In this document: in pieces, positions 1 to 7,112 of the stretch | Layout: every line of letters starts with the position of its first letter | Numbering within the stretch: position 1 is the stretch's first letter | Assembly (NCBI GenBank): GCA_024682395.1 | Contig: JAIKZH010000043.1 | Location: 1-32,309 of the forward strand | Length of the DNA: 32,309 nt | Source: Bacteroidaceae bacterium | GTDB lineage: Bacteria; Bacteroidota; Bacteroidia; Bacteroidales; Bacteroidaceae | Reading direction: 5' to 3' | Notes under the pieces: model-generated | Databases searched by the model: none | Told to the model about the DNA's origin: nothing | What the model saw: the letters and a program-made list of their open reading frames with translations, nothing else | Translations under genes and position numbers: made by a program

Positions 1-930
1 ACTTGCTTTTTCTGAGTAATTATTGTCAATAACAGCAATAGCGCTTGCGTTAGCACCAACGCCATTCCAAGTTCTGTAGTTAGTAGCACCGATGCTTGTT
101 TCTCCATTAGGAACAGTTGTTACTTCTACATATGAGCTACCGCCACTGTTGTTAGGAGCTTTACCACGTTCGAATCGTTTACAGAAGTTCCATACTTCTT
201 GGTTGGTAAGGGCGAAGTTAACATCATTAGAGAACCAGTGTCCTTTACCTTGGAATTCGAGCAACCAAACTTCAGTTCCGTTTCTACCACCTCTATATTG
301 ATAAAACTTAGTTCCTGAGTTTCTCTGTACTACTCTTGGAGTAAGGTTACATCCGTCGATTTCAGCCCATCTCTTAACGTAGTTAGGTACTGGATCATAT
401 CTACAAACGTCATCGCCTGTACCATGAGTGTGGATGATAGGTACGGCATCGTTAACACCATTAGGTCTTGATGTTGACTGGTCCATTGGGTAACCGCTCA
501 CAGGTGCATATGCAGCGCACATAGTAGGTCTGTTACGCAATGTGTAATAAGTCATCATACCACCCATAGAGAAACCATTAAGGTATACTCTGTTAGTGTT
601 GATGTTGTAGCGTTGCTTCATAGTATTGATGATAGCCTGAAGGAAATCTAGATCCTTGCTTGAACCTAAATCCCATCCTTTACCTTCACCATTAGGATAA
701 ACTACAACGAATTTAGCTGTATCAGCAATATCCTTCCATTTAGCTTGAGATTGCTGGTATGCTGCGTCTTGGTTCATTCCGTGCATGGAAATCATCAATG
801 GAGCATTCGCTGGTAAGTTTTGTGGAGCATAAACAATCATTGTTCGATTTTTTCCACCAACATTGATCGTTTCCTCTGCAAACATTGACAGAGAAATTGC
901 AAGAAACAATAATGTGAATAATTTCTTCAT
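1..930 (-). CDS. Secreted CE1/PHB-depolymerase-like esterase (3' end outside window)
   Basis: The frame is open from an ATG at 930 to the window edge (310 codons), so the C-terminus is missing. A signal peptide is visible (about residues 1-18, MKKLFTLLFLAISLSMFA), so the product is exported. The body matches the carbohydrate esterase family 1 / LpqC-PHB depolymerase alpha/beta hydrolases: an early LMISMHGMNQ strand-turn, the nucleophile elbow GFSMGG (Ser121), an acid residue in HTHGTGDD (Asp173 or 174) and the catalytic His231 in GKGHWF. Such enzymes cleave feruloyl, acetyl or polyester bonds; in Bacteroidetes they usually remove feruloyl or acetyl groups from plant xylan. The substrate cannot be read from the sequence. 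After the catalytic domain the chain continues (from about residue 250) into what may be a binding or sorting module cut off by the edge. The start is chosen because it begins the signal peptide. Confidence 0.85.
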   Translation of the reverse strand, partial: MKKLFTLLFLAISLSMFAEETINVGGKNRTMIVYAPQNLPANAPLMISMHGMNQDAAYQQSQAKWKDIADTAKFVVVYPNGEGKGWDLGSSKDLDFLQAIINTMKQRYNINTNRVYLNGFSMGGMMTYYTLRNRPTMCAAYAPVSGYPMDQSTSRPNGVNDAVPIIHTHGTGDDVCRYDPVPNYVKRWAEIDGCNLTPRVVQRNSGTKFYQYRGGRNGTEVWLLEFQGKGHWFSNDVNFALTNQEVWNFCKRFERGKAPNNSGGSSYVEVTTVPNGETSIGATNYRTWNGVGANASAIAVIDNNYSEKAS

Positions 931-1080
931 TTTTTTGTTCTTTTGGTTTAGTTATTAGTAAAATGTTGAATTATATATTGTTTAGTAAGTTAAAATCAGT
1001 TGTATATGTTTATTTTATTACAATTTAGTTTAATCACATAGTTTCACCATATACCTAAATTTAGATGTCTAAACAGAATC

Positions 1081-1088
1081 CAAATATA
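1081..1088 (-). promoter_or_regulatory. Possible Bacteroidetes -7 element for the esterase
   Basis: The minus strand reads TATATTTG, matching TAnnTTTG, about 150 nt upstream of the esterase ATG. No clean -33 TTTG lies at the usual distance, so support is moderate. Confidence 0.35.
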
Positions 1089-1173
1089 AAGGTCTTATAG
1101 CTTAATAATATAAATCTTATTCAAAGTTTTAAGTTTCATTGCAAAAAGTGTATTAGTAATATGTTGGTCACTC

Positions 1174-1216
1174 ATCATCATTCATCATCCTTACCATATC
1201 ATCATTCATCATCCTT
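1174..1216. repeat. Two-copy 19-bp direct repeat, 24-bp period
   Basis: The string ATCATCATTCATCATCCTT occurs at 1174-1192 and again at 1198-1216, separated by five bases. It is built from CAT triplets, so replication slippage could explain it. No function is evident. Confidence 0.7.
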
Positions 1217-1245
1217 TTACCAAATTCTTATTTTCTTTATTTGTT

Positions 1246-1274
1246 CCCCTCTCCTTTATTCAAAAGGTGAGGGG
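1246..1274 (-). terminator. Hairpin, possible terminator of the small ORF unit
   Basis: An 11-bp stem with one mismatch (CCCCTCTCCTT / AAGGTGAGGGG) encloses a short loop. It lies downstream of the 60-residue minus-strand ORF. There is no proper U-run on either strand, so termination is only an inference. Confidence 0.35.
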
Positions 1275-1388
1275 ATGTCCTTTCATTGGCATTGTAATTT
1301 TATCAGTTAAGGTTATGAATGTATTTTAATTCATTAGGTTTCTTTTTGGGGAGTATAAGAAAAAGACTTCTTATGATTCGATATGCTT

Positions 1389-1571
1389 TTATTTCATTTC
1401 TTCCCACATGGTATCACCACCTAACACATGTTTTTTAGCATACAAATCTGAATTGCCTTCTCCTGCTCCTGGTTTAGCTCCGTTTTTTGCTGGAATTGAA
1501 ATGTTGTCCATAAATGGTTGAGCATTTGCAGTTGTGATCTCCATCACAGGTTTGAGATACATTTTTTTCAT
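1389..1571 (-). CDS. Small Bacteroidetes protein of the MKKxYxKP type (60 aa)
   Basis: The short protein begins MKKMYLKPVMEITTANAQPF and ends in GDTMWEEMK. The N-terminal pattern MKK-x-Y-x-KP followed by a hydrophobic/acidic run recurs in many short uncharacterised proteins of Prevotella and Bacteroides; no function is established for them. A longer reading from 1613 is possible, but I prefer the ATG at 1571 because a purine-rich AAGGAAAGAAAG directly precedes it and the family normally starts at MKK. The middle (KNGAKPGAGEGNSD) is Gly/Pro/Asn-rich and probably disordered. There is no signal peptide, TM segment or double-Gly cleavage site clear enough to call it a bacteriocin or RiPP precursor. 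It may share a transcript with the 29-residue ORF upstream. Confidence 0.5.
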   Translation of the reverse strand: MKKMYLKPVMEITTANAQPFMDNISIPAKNGAKPGAGEGNSDLYAKKHVLGGDTMWEEMK

Positions 1572-1648
1572 CTTTCTTTCCTTTTTTCCCTTGCCCTTAA
1601 AATTAAAGAACAAGATTAATCGTTGTTATTACTTATTTTCTAAATTCA

Positions 1649-1738
1649 TCAACTATTTGGAATATTATTCCGTGATATAGCTATTTCATTTATAGTATTA
1701 GTTTTGTTTTTGGCATTAGCCCAAACCATTTTTTTCAT
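1649..1738 (-). CDS. Possible 29-aa micro-ORF sharing the MKKM start
   Basis: This ATG-to-TGA frame starts MKKMVWANAKN and lies about 70 nt downstream of a -7 element at 1807-1814 and 77 nt upstream of the 60-residue ORF. Both begin MKKM and are preceded by AAAAGG or AAGGAAAG purine runs, so this could be a leader peptide or a degraded copy of the same family. The length is short enough for chance, so confidence is low. Confidence 0.25.
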   Translation of the reverse strand: MKKMVWANAKNKTNTINEIAISRNNIPNS

Positions 1739-1806
1739 CCTTTTCACAAACATCTTTCAACCACAGTTTTGGACTTCAACCTAAAATTAATACTTAAAAT
1801 TCGCTG

Positions 1807-1814
1807 CAAAGATA
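1807..1814 (-). promoter_or_regulatory. -7 promoter element for the small-ORF unit
   Basis: The minus strand reads TATCTTTG, a perfect match to TAnnTTTG, 70 nt before the 29-residue ORF. No clear -33 TTTG is present. A second TATCTTTG on the same strand lies at 1984-1991. Confidence 0.45.
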
Positions 1815-1917
1815 ATTTTTTATTATATAAGGTGGTTGCTATTTTGTAATAATTTTTTTATTTTTTGTATCATTGTATCATTTTAGTAAAGAAATGTTAC
1901 CATATTGATAAATGTGA

Positions 1918-1971
1918 GTGACATTATTTGTCATCAAATAATAATTTGTATTATTTGTAATAATATGTCAC
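1918..1971. repeat. Long interrupted palindrome between divergent units
   Basis: Outer arms GTGACAT (1918-1924) and ATGTCAC (1965-1971) surround perfect 9-bp inner arms CAAATAATA (1935-1943) and TATTATTTG (1949-1957) with a 5-nt loop. It lies in the 507-base gap between the minus-strand small ORFs and the plus-strand ATPase. There is no U-run, so a protein-binding dyad is likelier than a terminator. Nothing else beyond promoters is visible in 1739-2245. Confidence 0.6.
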
Positions 1972-2178
1972 AGAATCTTGATACAAAGATACAAAAAATA
2001 TAGATAAAATTGGTTGTTTTTGGTGTAAAGTATGTGCGAAAATCATATTATATTAATGTATAAATGGAAGCTTACATAGAATTTCATTGGTTGATATATA
2101 CGAAAAATGACTTTGATATCAAAAAATCTCGAAAATTTATTAAAAACGTATTTTGATTACGATATTTCATGTAAAATA

Positions 2179-2210
2179 TTTGTTTTTATGTAAAATAATT
2201 CTTATTTTTG
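2179..2210 (+). promoter_or_regulatory. Promoter of the defence-like island
   Basis: TTTG at 2179-2182, a 20-nt spacer and TATTTTTG at 2203-2210 match the Bacteroidetes -33/-7 consensus. The ATPase ATG is 35 nt downstream. Confidence 0.65.
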
Positions 2211-2245
2211 TAGAATAATTACGAAATATTCAAATTTTTGTAAAA

Positions 2246-3526
2246 ATGATAAGAGAGTTTTGGGTAAAGAATTATCTTTCTATTCGTGATAAACAGGAAT
2301 TAAATTTCTTGGCAAAAGGTCCTTCTTCGGAACTTGTTACAGAAGTGGCCGAAGGAGTGTTCTTGTATAAGTTAGGAATCCTGTACGGCTCTAACGCTTC
2401 TGGAAAGTCAAACATGCTGATAGCCTTGAATGAGGTATTCAGTCTGTTGGTGCTTCCCAAATTGGATGCCACCATGGAAATTAGTGGATGTATTCCTTTC
2501 GTTCTCACAAAGGATGAACCAACCGAAATGCATGTGTCGTTCTATGCTAATGGTCAAAGATATGACTATGATGTGAAGTTCAACGACAAGTATATCTTGT
2601 ACGAATCTTTATATTACTATCCTAAGAAATCAAAATCATTATTTTACGAGCGCACTTTTGTCGATGATAATGTACAGGCGGAAATCAAGTTTGGTACAAG
2701 TCTGAAATTGCAGGTCAAGACCCAGGAGGCGATTAGGGAAAACACACTGAATAATCACAGTGTTCTTTCTGTGTGCAGAAAGGCTGCTCTTAAAGAGGAT
2801 ATTGCTCCATTCAATCAGCTTTATAACTGGATTATGGAGAATTATCATGAAGTGGATGGCGATGTAGAGAAAGGTATTGTTGAAATTCTAAAGGATGCTT
2901 ACACAAACCCGAAGAAGCGCAAGTTCTACAATACAATGCTGCAAAAGGCCGATTTGAACATTATGGAGTATAAGCCTATCGTGGAAGATCGCTTTGTTCC
3001 AGTTGAGTTCCGTGAACGTATTCAGAATGAGGATATCCCGGAGGAGATGAAAGACGCTTTGCTTAAACCGACTACGGACTCCATCACGTTTTTGAATCAT
3101 TCAGACAATGGTGACTTTGATATTCCGTTGAAATGGCAATCAAAGGGAACTCAGAAGTACATCCGTATTCTTGATGTGTTATACGATTTGATAACCAATC
3201 CTCATGTGTTCTTCCTCGACGAACTGGGAGAAGACTTGCACAACGATTTGCTGTACTACTATCTCAATGTGTTTATTTTCAATTCGGATAAATCACAGTT
3301 GATTATAACGAGTCAGGAAACAACGCTTCTATCTCAGGATTTGATTAATGAGAACCGAGGTGTGGTGTGGTTTGTTGAGAAGAACAAAGAAACGGCTTCG
3401 TCTGAATATGCACGTGGTGATTCCTTCGGTTTGCATAAGAATCTGTCGCTTTACAACTCTTATCGCATTGGCCGATTGGGCGCAAAGCCAGAACTGGGCA
3501 GTATCTTCATAAATTTAGAGGAATGA
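2246..3526 (+). CDS. OLD/AAA_15-type ATPase (AbiLi/RloA-like)
   Basis: This is a 426-residue ABC/SMC-like ATPase of the COG1106 group. Visible motifs: N-terminal 'KNYLSIRDKQELNF' (the family's F-x-N-F/Y-x-S-F/I start); Walker A GSNASGKSN at about 48-56 with Lys54; a signature-like QSKGTQ near 299-303; Walker B VFFLDELGEDLH at 321-332 (Asp325, Glu326); and a switch region ITSQETTLL near 354-362, where the usual His is a Gln. A helical insertion sits between Walker A and the signature. Such ATPases work with a TOPRIM or RloB partner in anti-phage systems (AbiL, PARIS, Gabija/OLD relatives), where they are thought to sense infection and control the partner. The next gene starts 1 nt after this stop, which supports a two-component unit. 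Family assignment is firm; a defence role is inference. Confidence 0.85.
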   Translation: MIREFWVKNYLSIRDKQELNFLAKGPSSELVTEVAEGVFLYKLGILYGSNASGKSNMLIALNEVFSLLVLPKLDATMEISGCIPFVLTKDEPTEMHVSFYANGQRYDYDVKFNDKYILYESLYYYPKKSKSLFYERTFVDDNVQAEIKFGTSLKLQVKTQEAIRENTLNNHSVLSVCRKAALKEDIAPFNQLYNWIMENYHEVDGDVEKGIVEILKDAYTNPKKRKFYNTMLQKADLNIMEYKPIVEDRFVPVEFRERIQNEDIPEEMKDALLKPTTDSITFLNHSDNGDFDIPLKWQSKGTQKYIRILDVLYDLITNPHVFFLDELGEDLHNDLLYYYLNVFIFNSDKSQLIITSQETTLLSQDLINENRGVVWFVEKNKETASSEYARGDSFGLHKNLSLYNSYRIGRLGAKPELGSIFINLEE

Positions 3527-3527
3527 T

Positions 3528-4142
3528 ATGGGAAAACTACGACAAACTGCGCTTATTTTGGGTGAGGGACCAACAGAGTTTTTCTACTTCAAATCCTTAT
3601 GTGACGTGTTTAAACGTCTGACCATTAAACCAGACTATCCAAAACATACAAGCATTAAGGAACTCGATTTGAAGATTGCAGATGGTATAACAATGGGCTA
3701 CAACCATATATTTTGCATTATTGACATGGATACAAAGGGCACAGAGCCAGAACGCACTCAATATCAAAAGCTAAAAGCAAAATATGCCAAGCCAATCAAC
3801 AAACCAAAGAGAGGCATCTATTGCAAAGTCGAGTTTTTCGAGACACATCGCTGCACAGAACTGTTCTTTCTCTACTATTTCCGCTTCACCTCACGTCCAT
3901 ACGATACACAAGAGCCTTTACTCAAAGACCTTAACCAATGTGTGGAGTATAAGAAAACCATTGATTTCTTTATCAAGACCAAGGGACTGCATGGTTACTT
4001 CGAACGTAATGGCGGCAGTCTTGATAAGGCTATTGCCAATGCCAATCGTTCCATGGAAGAGAAGCAAAAGGAAGGTAGGGATTATACTTACTCAGAGCTG
4101 GGAAAGTTGATGGAAGAGTTAAAGGGACTGGAAATAGTGTAG
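3528..4142 (+). CDS. RloB/AbiLii-like TOPRIM-fold partner protein
   Basis: The 204-residue protein shows the RloB/AbiLii pattern: strand plus acidic residue ALILGEGPTE (Glu13), then HIFCIIDMD (Asp66 and Asp68), then FFETHRCTELFFLYYF (103-118), which corresponds to the family's 'NPcFExWxLxHF' segment. Glu plus DxD is the TOPRIM-type metal site, so a nuclease-like activity is plausible. The gene begins 1 nt after the ATPase stop, so the two are almost certainly co-expressed and translationally coupled. In AbiL and PARIS-like systems the TOPRIM member is the effector that halts growth, released by the ATPase after a phage trigger. The length (about 200 aa) is normal for RloB proteins. Effector activity here is inferred from the family. 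Confidence 0.75.
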   Translation: MGKLRQTALILGEGPTEFFYFKSLCDVFKRLTIKPDYPKHTSIKELDLKIADGITMGYNHIFCIIDMDTKGTEPERTQYQKLKAKYAKPINKPKRGIYCKVEFFETHRCTELFFLYYFRFTSRPYDTQEPLLKDLNQCVEYKKTIDFFIKTKGLHGYFERNGGSLDKAIANANRSMEEKQKEGRDYTYSELGKLMEELKGLEIV

Positions 4143-4234
4143 ACTATAATGAAGAAAACAGGATAAGAAGCGCACAGGTGTAACCGTATAGTTTATGGCT
4201 CGATACCATCGCTTGTTACAGACAAAATATAAAT

Positions 4235-5605
4235 ATGAACGAAAAAGATATACAAAAATACATTTGGTCAAAAAAGGATGATTTTTCTTCCTTGTTGGTT
4301 GACCCAACATTTCCTGCAATTGAAGAACCATCTGTATTTGACATGAATCCTTCTGAAATACTATATCAAATGGTGATTGACAGATATAAGGAGTATTGGC
4401 AGTGTGTCAAAGAAATGGAATTCTGGGGATGTGAGGTTACTTTGAAAGAGGAGAACGAAAGAGACATGAGAACAGACTTCTTGGGTAATATACCAGGAGG
4501 TAATGGAATTGTTGTCGTAGAGTTAAAGAAATATGATCAAACAGCAAGACAGTCTTTCACGGAGCTTTCTGCTTATGGCTCCTTTTTGAGGACTTTGTTT
4601 TCTCCATCATCCAAGAACGATATTATGTATTTGCTAATATCGCCAATGGGTGAAAGGATAGTTAAGCAAGCGGCAATTAATCAACTGGTTTATGACAATA
4701 ATAAGGTATGTGTTCTTGAACCTCATATAGATGGAGAAGATTTAAATACATTAAAGCTTTCATTATGGATTCCTGAGAAGAATATGTTCGAAGGAATTTG
4801 TAAAGCTGCATTTGCTCCTAAATGTATTGACATTTTTAAGGTGGTTTGGGAGAATCTAAGAGGTGATTGGTCTCCAGAAGGAGATCATGAATGTCCTGAT
4901 GAATATATGAAACACCGAATGATAAAAGTAGCTCAAGCAGCTGCCCAGATGATGGAATCTTGTGGTCTTCATGGATTTGTCTATACTTCTCAAATGCGGA
5001 GTGAAGCATTAGGAAGCGGTTGTTTAGGAAATTCTATAGTCATTGGAGCAATTAATCCGTATAAAGTAACTAAAACTAAATTCTATTACGATAATCATGG
5101 TGGGGAATGGGAAGAATGTGCTGACGCTGATTTCGGAGGAGTGGGTATGATGGATCTTATTCCTACCTTAAAAGGACATGCAAAAGATTTGCATGACAGG
5201 GATAACTATCTGGAATTTCTTGCAGAAAGTTGGGGCGAAGACATGACGAAGATAGCCTTTTATGTTGTTGAAACAATGACTAAAGCTTTAAGTGGCAGAA
5301 AAGTGGAAATTGATAAGGGATGCTTTGATTGGAAGAATTTGTTTGAATCTGGCGATGGAGATTATAGTGACCCATTTGACTTTCATTTCACAGGCATATT
5401 GCGAGATCTATTCTTTAGATACACAGAGATAGATTATAAATATTTGTCAACATGCAATGAAGATGAACGCGAATTGCACCCATATTGTTTAGCAAGATAT
5501 CATGTACCGGAAGAACTAGTAGATATGGTGTTTTCACCTACATCTGCAAAGCTATTCTTGGATCGCTTATACAATCCTCTAATAGTGGGACCAGACGACA
5601 TATAG
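4235..5605 (+). CDS. Uncharacterised protein with PD-(D/E)XK-nuclease-like N-terminus
   Basis: I do not recognise this 456-residue protein as a named family. Its N-terminal 130 residues look like a restriction-endonuclease fold: conserved-type Asp81 in MRTDFLGNI, a hydrophobic strand ending in the ExK signature GIVVVELKK (Glu96, Lys98), and a following helix RQSFTELSAYG. That D...ExK spacing is typical of PD-(D/E)XK enzymes. The rest (about 170-456) is rich in aromatic and acidic residues with no motif I can name; there is no signal peptide or TM helix. It lies 92 nt after the RloB-like gene on the same strand, so it may belong to the same defence island. It could be a nuclease effector or an accessory gene; the catalytic reading depends on a motif match only. 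Confidence 0.6.
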   Translation: MNEKDIQKYIWSKKDDFSSLLVDPTFPAIEEPSVFDMNPSEILYQMVIDRYKEYWQCVKEMEFWGCEVTLKEENERDMRTDFLGNIPGGNGIVVVELKKYDQTARQSFTELSAYGSFLRTLFSPSSKNDIMYLLISPMGERIVKQAAINQLVYDNNKVCVLEPHIDGEDLNTLKLSLWIPEKNMFEGICKAAFAPKCIDIFKVVWENLRGDWSPEGDHECPDEYMKHRMIKVAQAAAQMMESCGLHGFVYTSQMRSEALGSGCLGNSIVIGAINPYKVTKTKFYYDNHGGEWEECADADFGGVGMMDLIPTLKGHAKDLHDRDNYLEFLAESWGEDMTKIAFYVVETMTKALSGRKVEIDKGCFDWKNLFESGDGDYSDPFDFHFTGILRDLFFRYTEIDYKYLSTCNEDERELHPYCLARYHVPEELVDMVFSPTSAKLFLDRLYNPLIVGPDDI

Positions 5606-5670
5606 CCAAAATATGCTCAAGAGATTCCAACTTTGATTGTTCAATATATTTATGCCTAAGCCTTACGAAG

Positions 5671-5699
5671 GAAGGCTGTGGTAATTCCACTTTGCCTTC
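5671..5699 (+). terminator. Imperfect hairpin after the PD-(D/E)XK-like gene
   Basis: GAAGGC at 5671-5676 pairs with GCCTTC at 5694-5699, and GTGG with CCAC inside, around a 5-nt loop. It lies 66 nt after the stop codon. No U-run follows, so it may be an attenuating structure rather than a true terminator. Confidence 0.35.
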
Positions 5700-5829
5700 T
5701 AAGCGTTCTCTCGACTAAAAGGAGATTGTGCGCGAGGGCTTATGAATGTAACGTTATGGAAAGGAGAAAGAAATAACGGAAAGTATAGGCTGTTTGTGTC
5801 ATATTTTTTTATAGCCAATGAGGAAGTAA

Positions 5830-6774
5830 ATGATGGATCAAGATTTTTTTGATTTTAAACAATTCGCAAATTCCCTGCAGAAAGCTCGGAATTATGCTGC
5901 CAGCTACAAATACAAGTGTTGTTGCCCAGAATGTAATGAGGTGGCAATAAAATCGCATCTGCTTCAGAGACACCCTGTCTTGGAGTCGCTTGCAGATAGT
6001 CAAAATAAGTTGTTGCAGTTCGAGGATAATTGGGAAGACGCTCGCTCTGGACGAGGGGATTTATACACAGAGAAGACGAGGGGAATAAATGATGCAATGC
6101 AGTACCGTCTTTTCTGTGGCAAACATGATTCTTTGCTCTTCAAGGATCTTGAGAGCCGCAATAGTATCCCTGAGTCAAAACGAGATTGCCTTCTGTTGGC
6201 ATATCGTGCAGCTTGTTCTGTAAGGCATCAAGAAGAAAGAAGGATGCATTTATATGAATGTAACTACAATCAAGAACCTAATGAATTCAATGATGCTTTT
6301 TTGAAAAACTCTTTGGCGTTTATTCGTAGAATGGATGCCGTAATTGGTAACCTTTGGGAAGCGTTGGGTGGTGCTGATAATTCTTACATCTTTAGGATGA
6401 TTCCATTACATTATATCCCTGTTGCTGCATCGGATTGCATAGTAGATGAAGAGGATTATCAGCATTATATATTGGATGATGATTGTCGAGTACCTTTTAT
6501 GTGCTACTTTGTAAACCTTATTCCAGATAATGATCGGTTGTTGTTATTATTGGGATGCGATACACGATATGATAGAAATGGCGAGTATAAAAGCCTTGTG
6601 ACTGACTCCCTGGCTAATAGTGACCTGCCATATCAGTTGCAAGTAGAGACTTTAAGGAGAATCTTGTTAAAGTGTCACAATTGGTGCTGTTCTCCTAAGT
6701 TGGCAGAAGACCCCAAATGGAAGAAGTTCTTTGATGATTATGAAAGATTGAAGGTAAACGATATAATGAAGTAA
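5830..6774 (+). CDS. Zinc-binding HNH-like protein, uncharacterised
   Basis: The 314-residue cytoplasmic protein carries an N-terminal Cys/His cluster: KCCCPECNEVAIKSHLLQR (Cys32, Cys35, His43), followed about 50 residues later by FCGKHDSLLFKDLE (Cys96, His99, Asp100). A CxxC, an I-x-SH segment and a later Cx2HD...F...E are features I associate with a group of zinc-binding, HNH-related proteins often found beside restriction and defence genes; I cannot name the family with certainty. The C-terminal two thirds have no recognisable motif. The start at 5830 is favoured by GAGGAAG about 5 nt upstream. It is the fourth same-strand gene of the 2246-6774 island, separated from the third by 224 nt, so it may have its own expression. 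Confidence 0.55.
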   Translation: MMDQDFFDFKQFANSLQKARNYAASYKYKCCCPECNEVAIKSHLLQRHPVLESLADSQNKLLQFEDNWEDARSGRGDLYTEKTRGINDAMQYRLFCGKHDSLLFKDLESRNSIPESKRDCLLLAYRAACSVRHQEERRMHLYECNYNQEPNEFNDAFLKNSLAFIRRMDAVIGNLWEALGGADNSYIFRMIPLHYIPVAASDCIVDEEDYQHYILDDDCRVPFMCYFVNLIPDNDRLLLLLGCDTRYDRNGEYKSLVTDSLANSDLPYQLQVETLRRILLKCHNWCCSPKLAEDPKWKKFFDDYERLKVNDIMK

Positions 6775-7112
6775 TAGCAGGAGCCTCTGCCATATGTCCA
6801 GTGCAACCGTTATCAGGGGTTACACTTCGCTGCACCCCATACCTGTGGTCTTTTCAGCCTTTCAGACATACATTCGCTTAGGGTGAATTATGAACATGTT
6901 TTCGACTGTAAAACGTTATGTGGAGTTCATTTTAGGGTGTTATTTGTGGAAAAAGTGGTATAGAGATAGTTTTTTTATGTAAATGGTGTTTGTTTTTGTG
7001 AAATTTTATTACCTTTGCCGGCGTTTTTGATGAAAATCTACTTATGGCTAATATTATTGCATGATAAGATCTTTGTGGATATATTTATTATTTTAATTAT
7101 ATAAAAAAGTTT
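6775..7112. other. Intergenic region with a G+C-richer patch
   Basis: No gene is supported here. The first 100 bases are noticeably richer in G+C than the flanks and contain a 5-bp stem GGGGT/ACCCC at 6816-6838; the composition suggests a remnant of a mobile or repeated sequence, but I cannot identify it. The second half is AT-rich and carries the promoter of the next gene. Confidence 0.4.
6989..7017 (+). promoter_or_regulatory. Promoter of the secreted 361-aa protein
   Basis: TTTG at 6989-6992, 17 nt, then TACCTTTG at 7010-7017 fit the -33/-7 consensus, slightly short in spacing. The ATG is about 95 nt downstream. Confidence 0.55.

Larger units (their letters stand above)
931..1388. other. 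Intergenic region between esterase and small ORF
   Basis: No gene is supported in this 458-base gap. It holds the esterase promoter element, a two-copy 19-bp repeat, a hairpin at 1246-1274 and a small inverted repeat at 1355-1374 (ATAAGAA/TTCTTAT) just past the small ORF. The rest is AT-rich with no recognisable signal. Confidence 0.6.

Noticed and set aside
1174-1216. The CAT-rich 19-bp repeat as a phase-variation tract.
   Set aside because: Only two copies exist and they lie in a non-coding gap away from any start codon or promoter spacer.
5485-5718. A 77-codon plus-strand frame overlapping the end of the PD-(D/E)XK-like gene.
   Set aside because: Most of it lies inside the real gene in another frame and it has no ribosome site or protein-like pattern.
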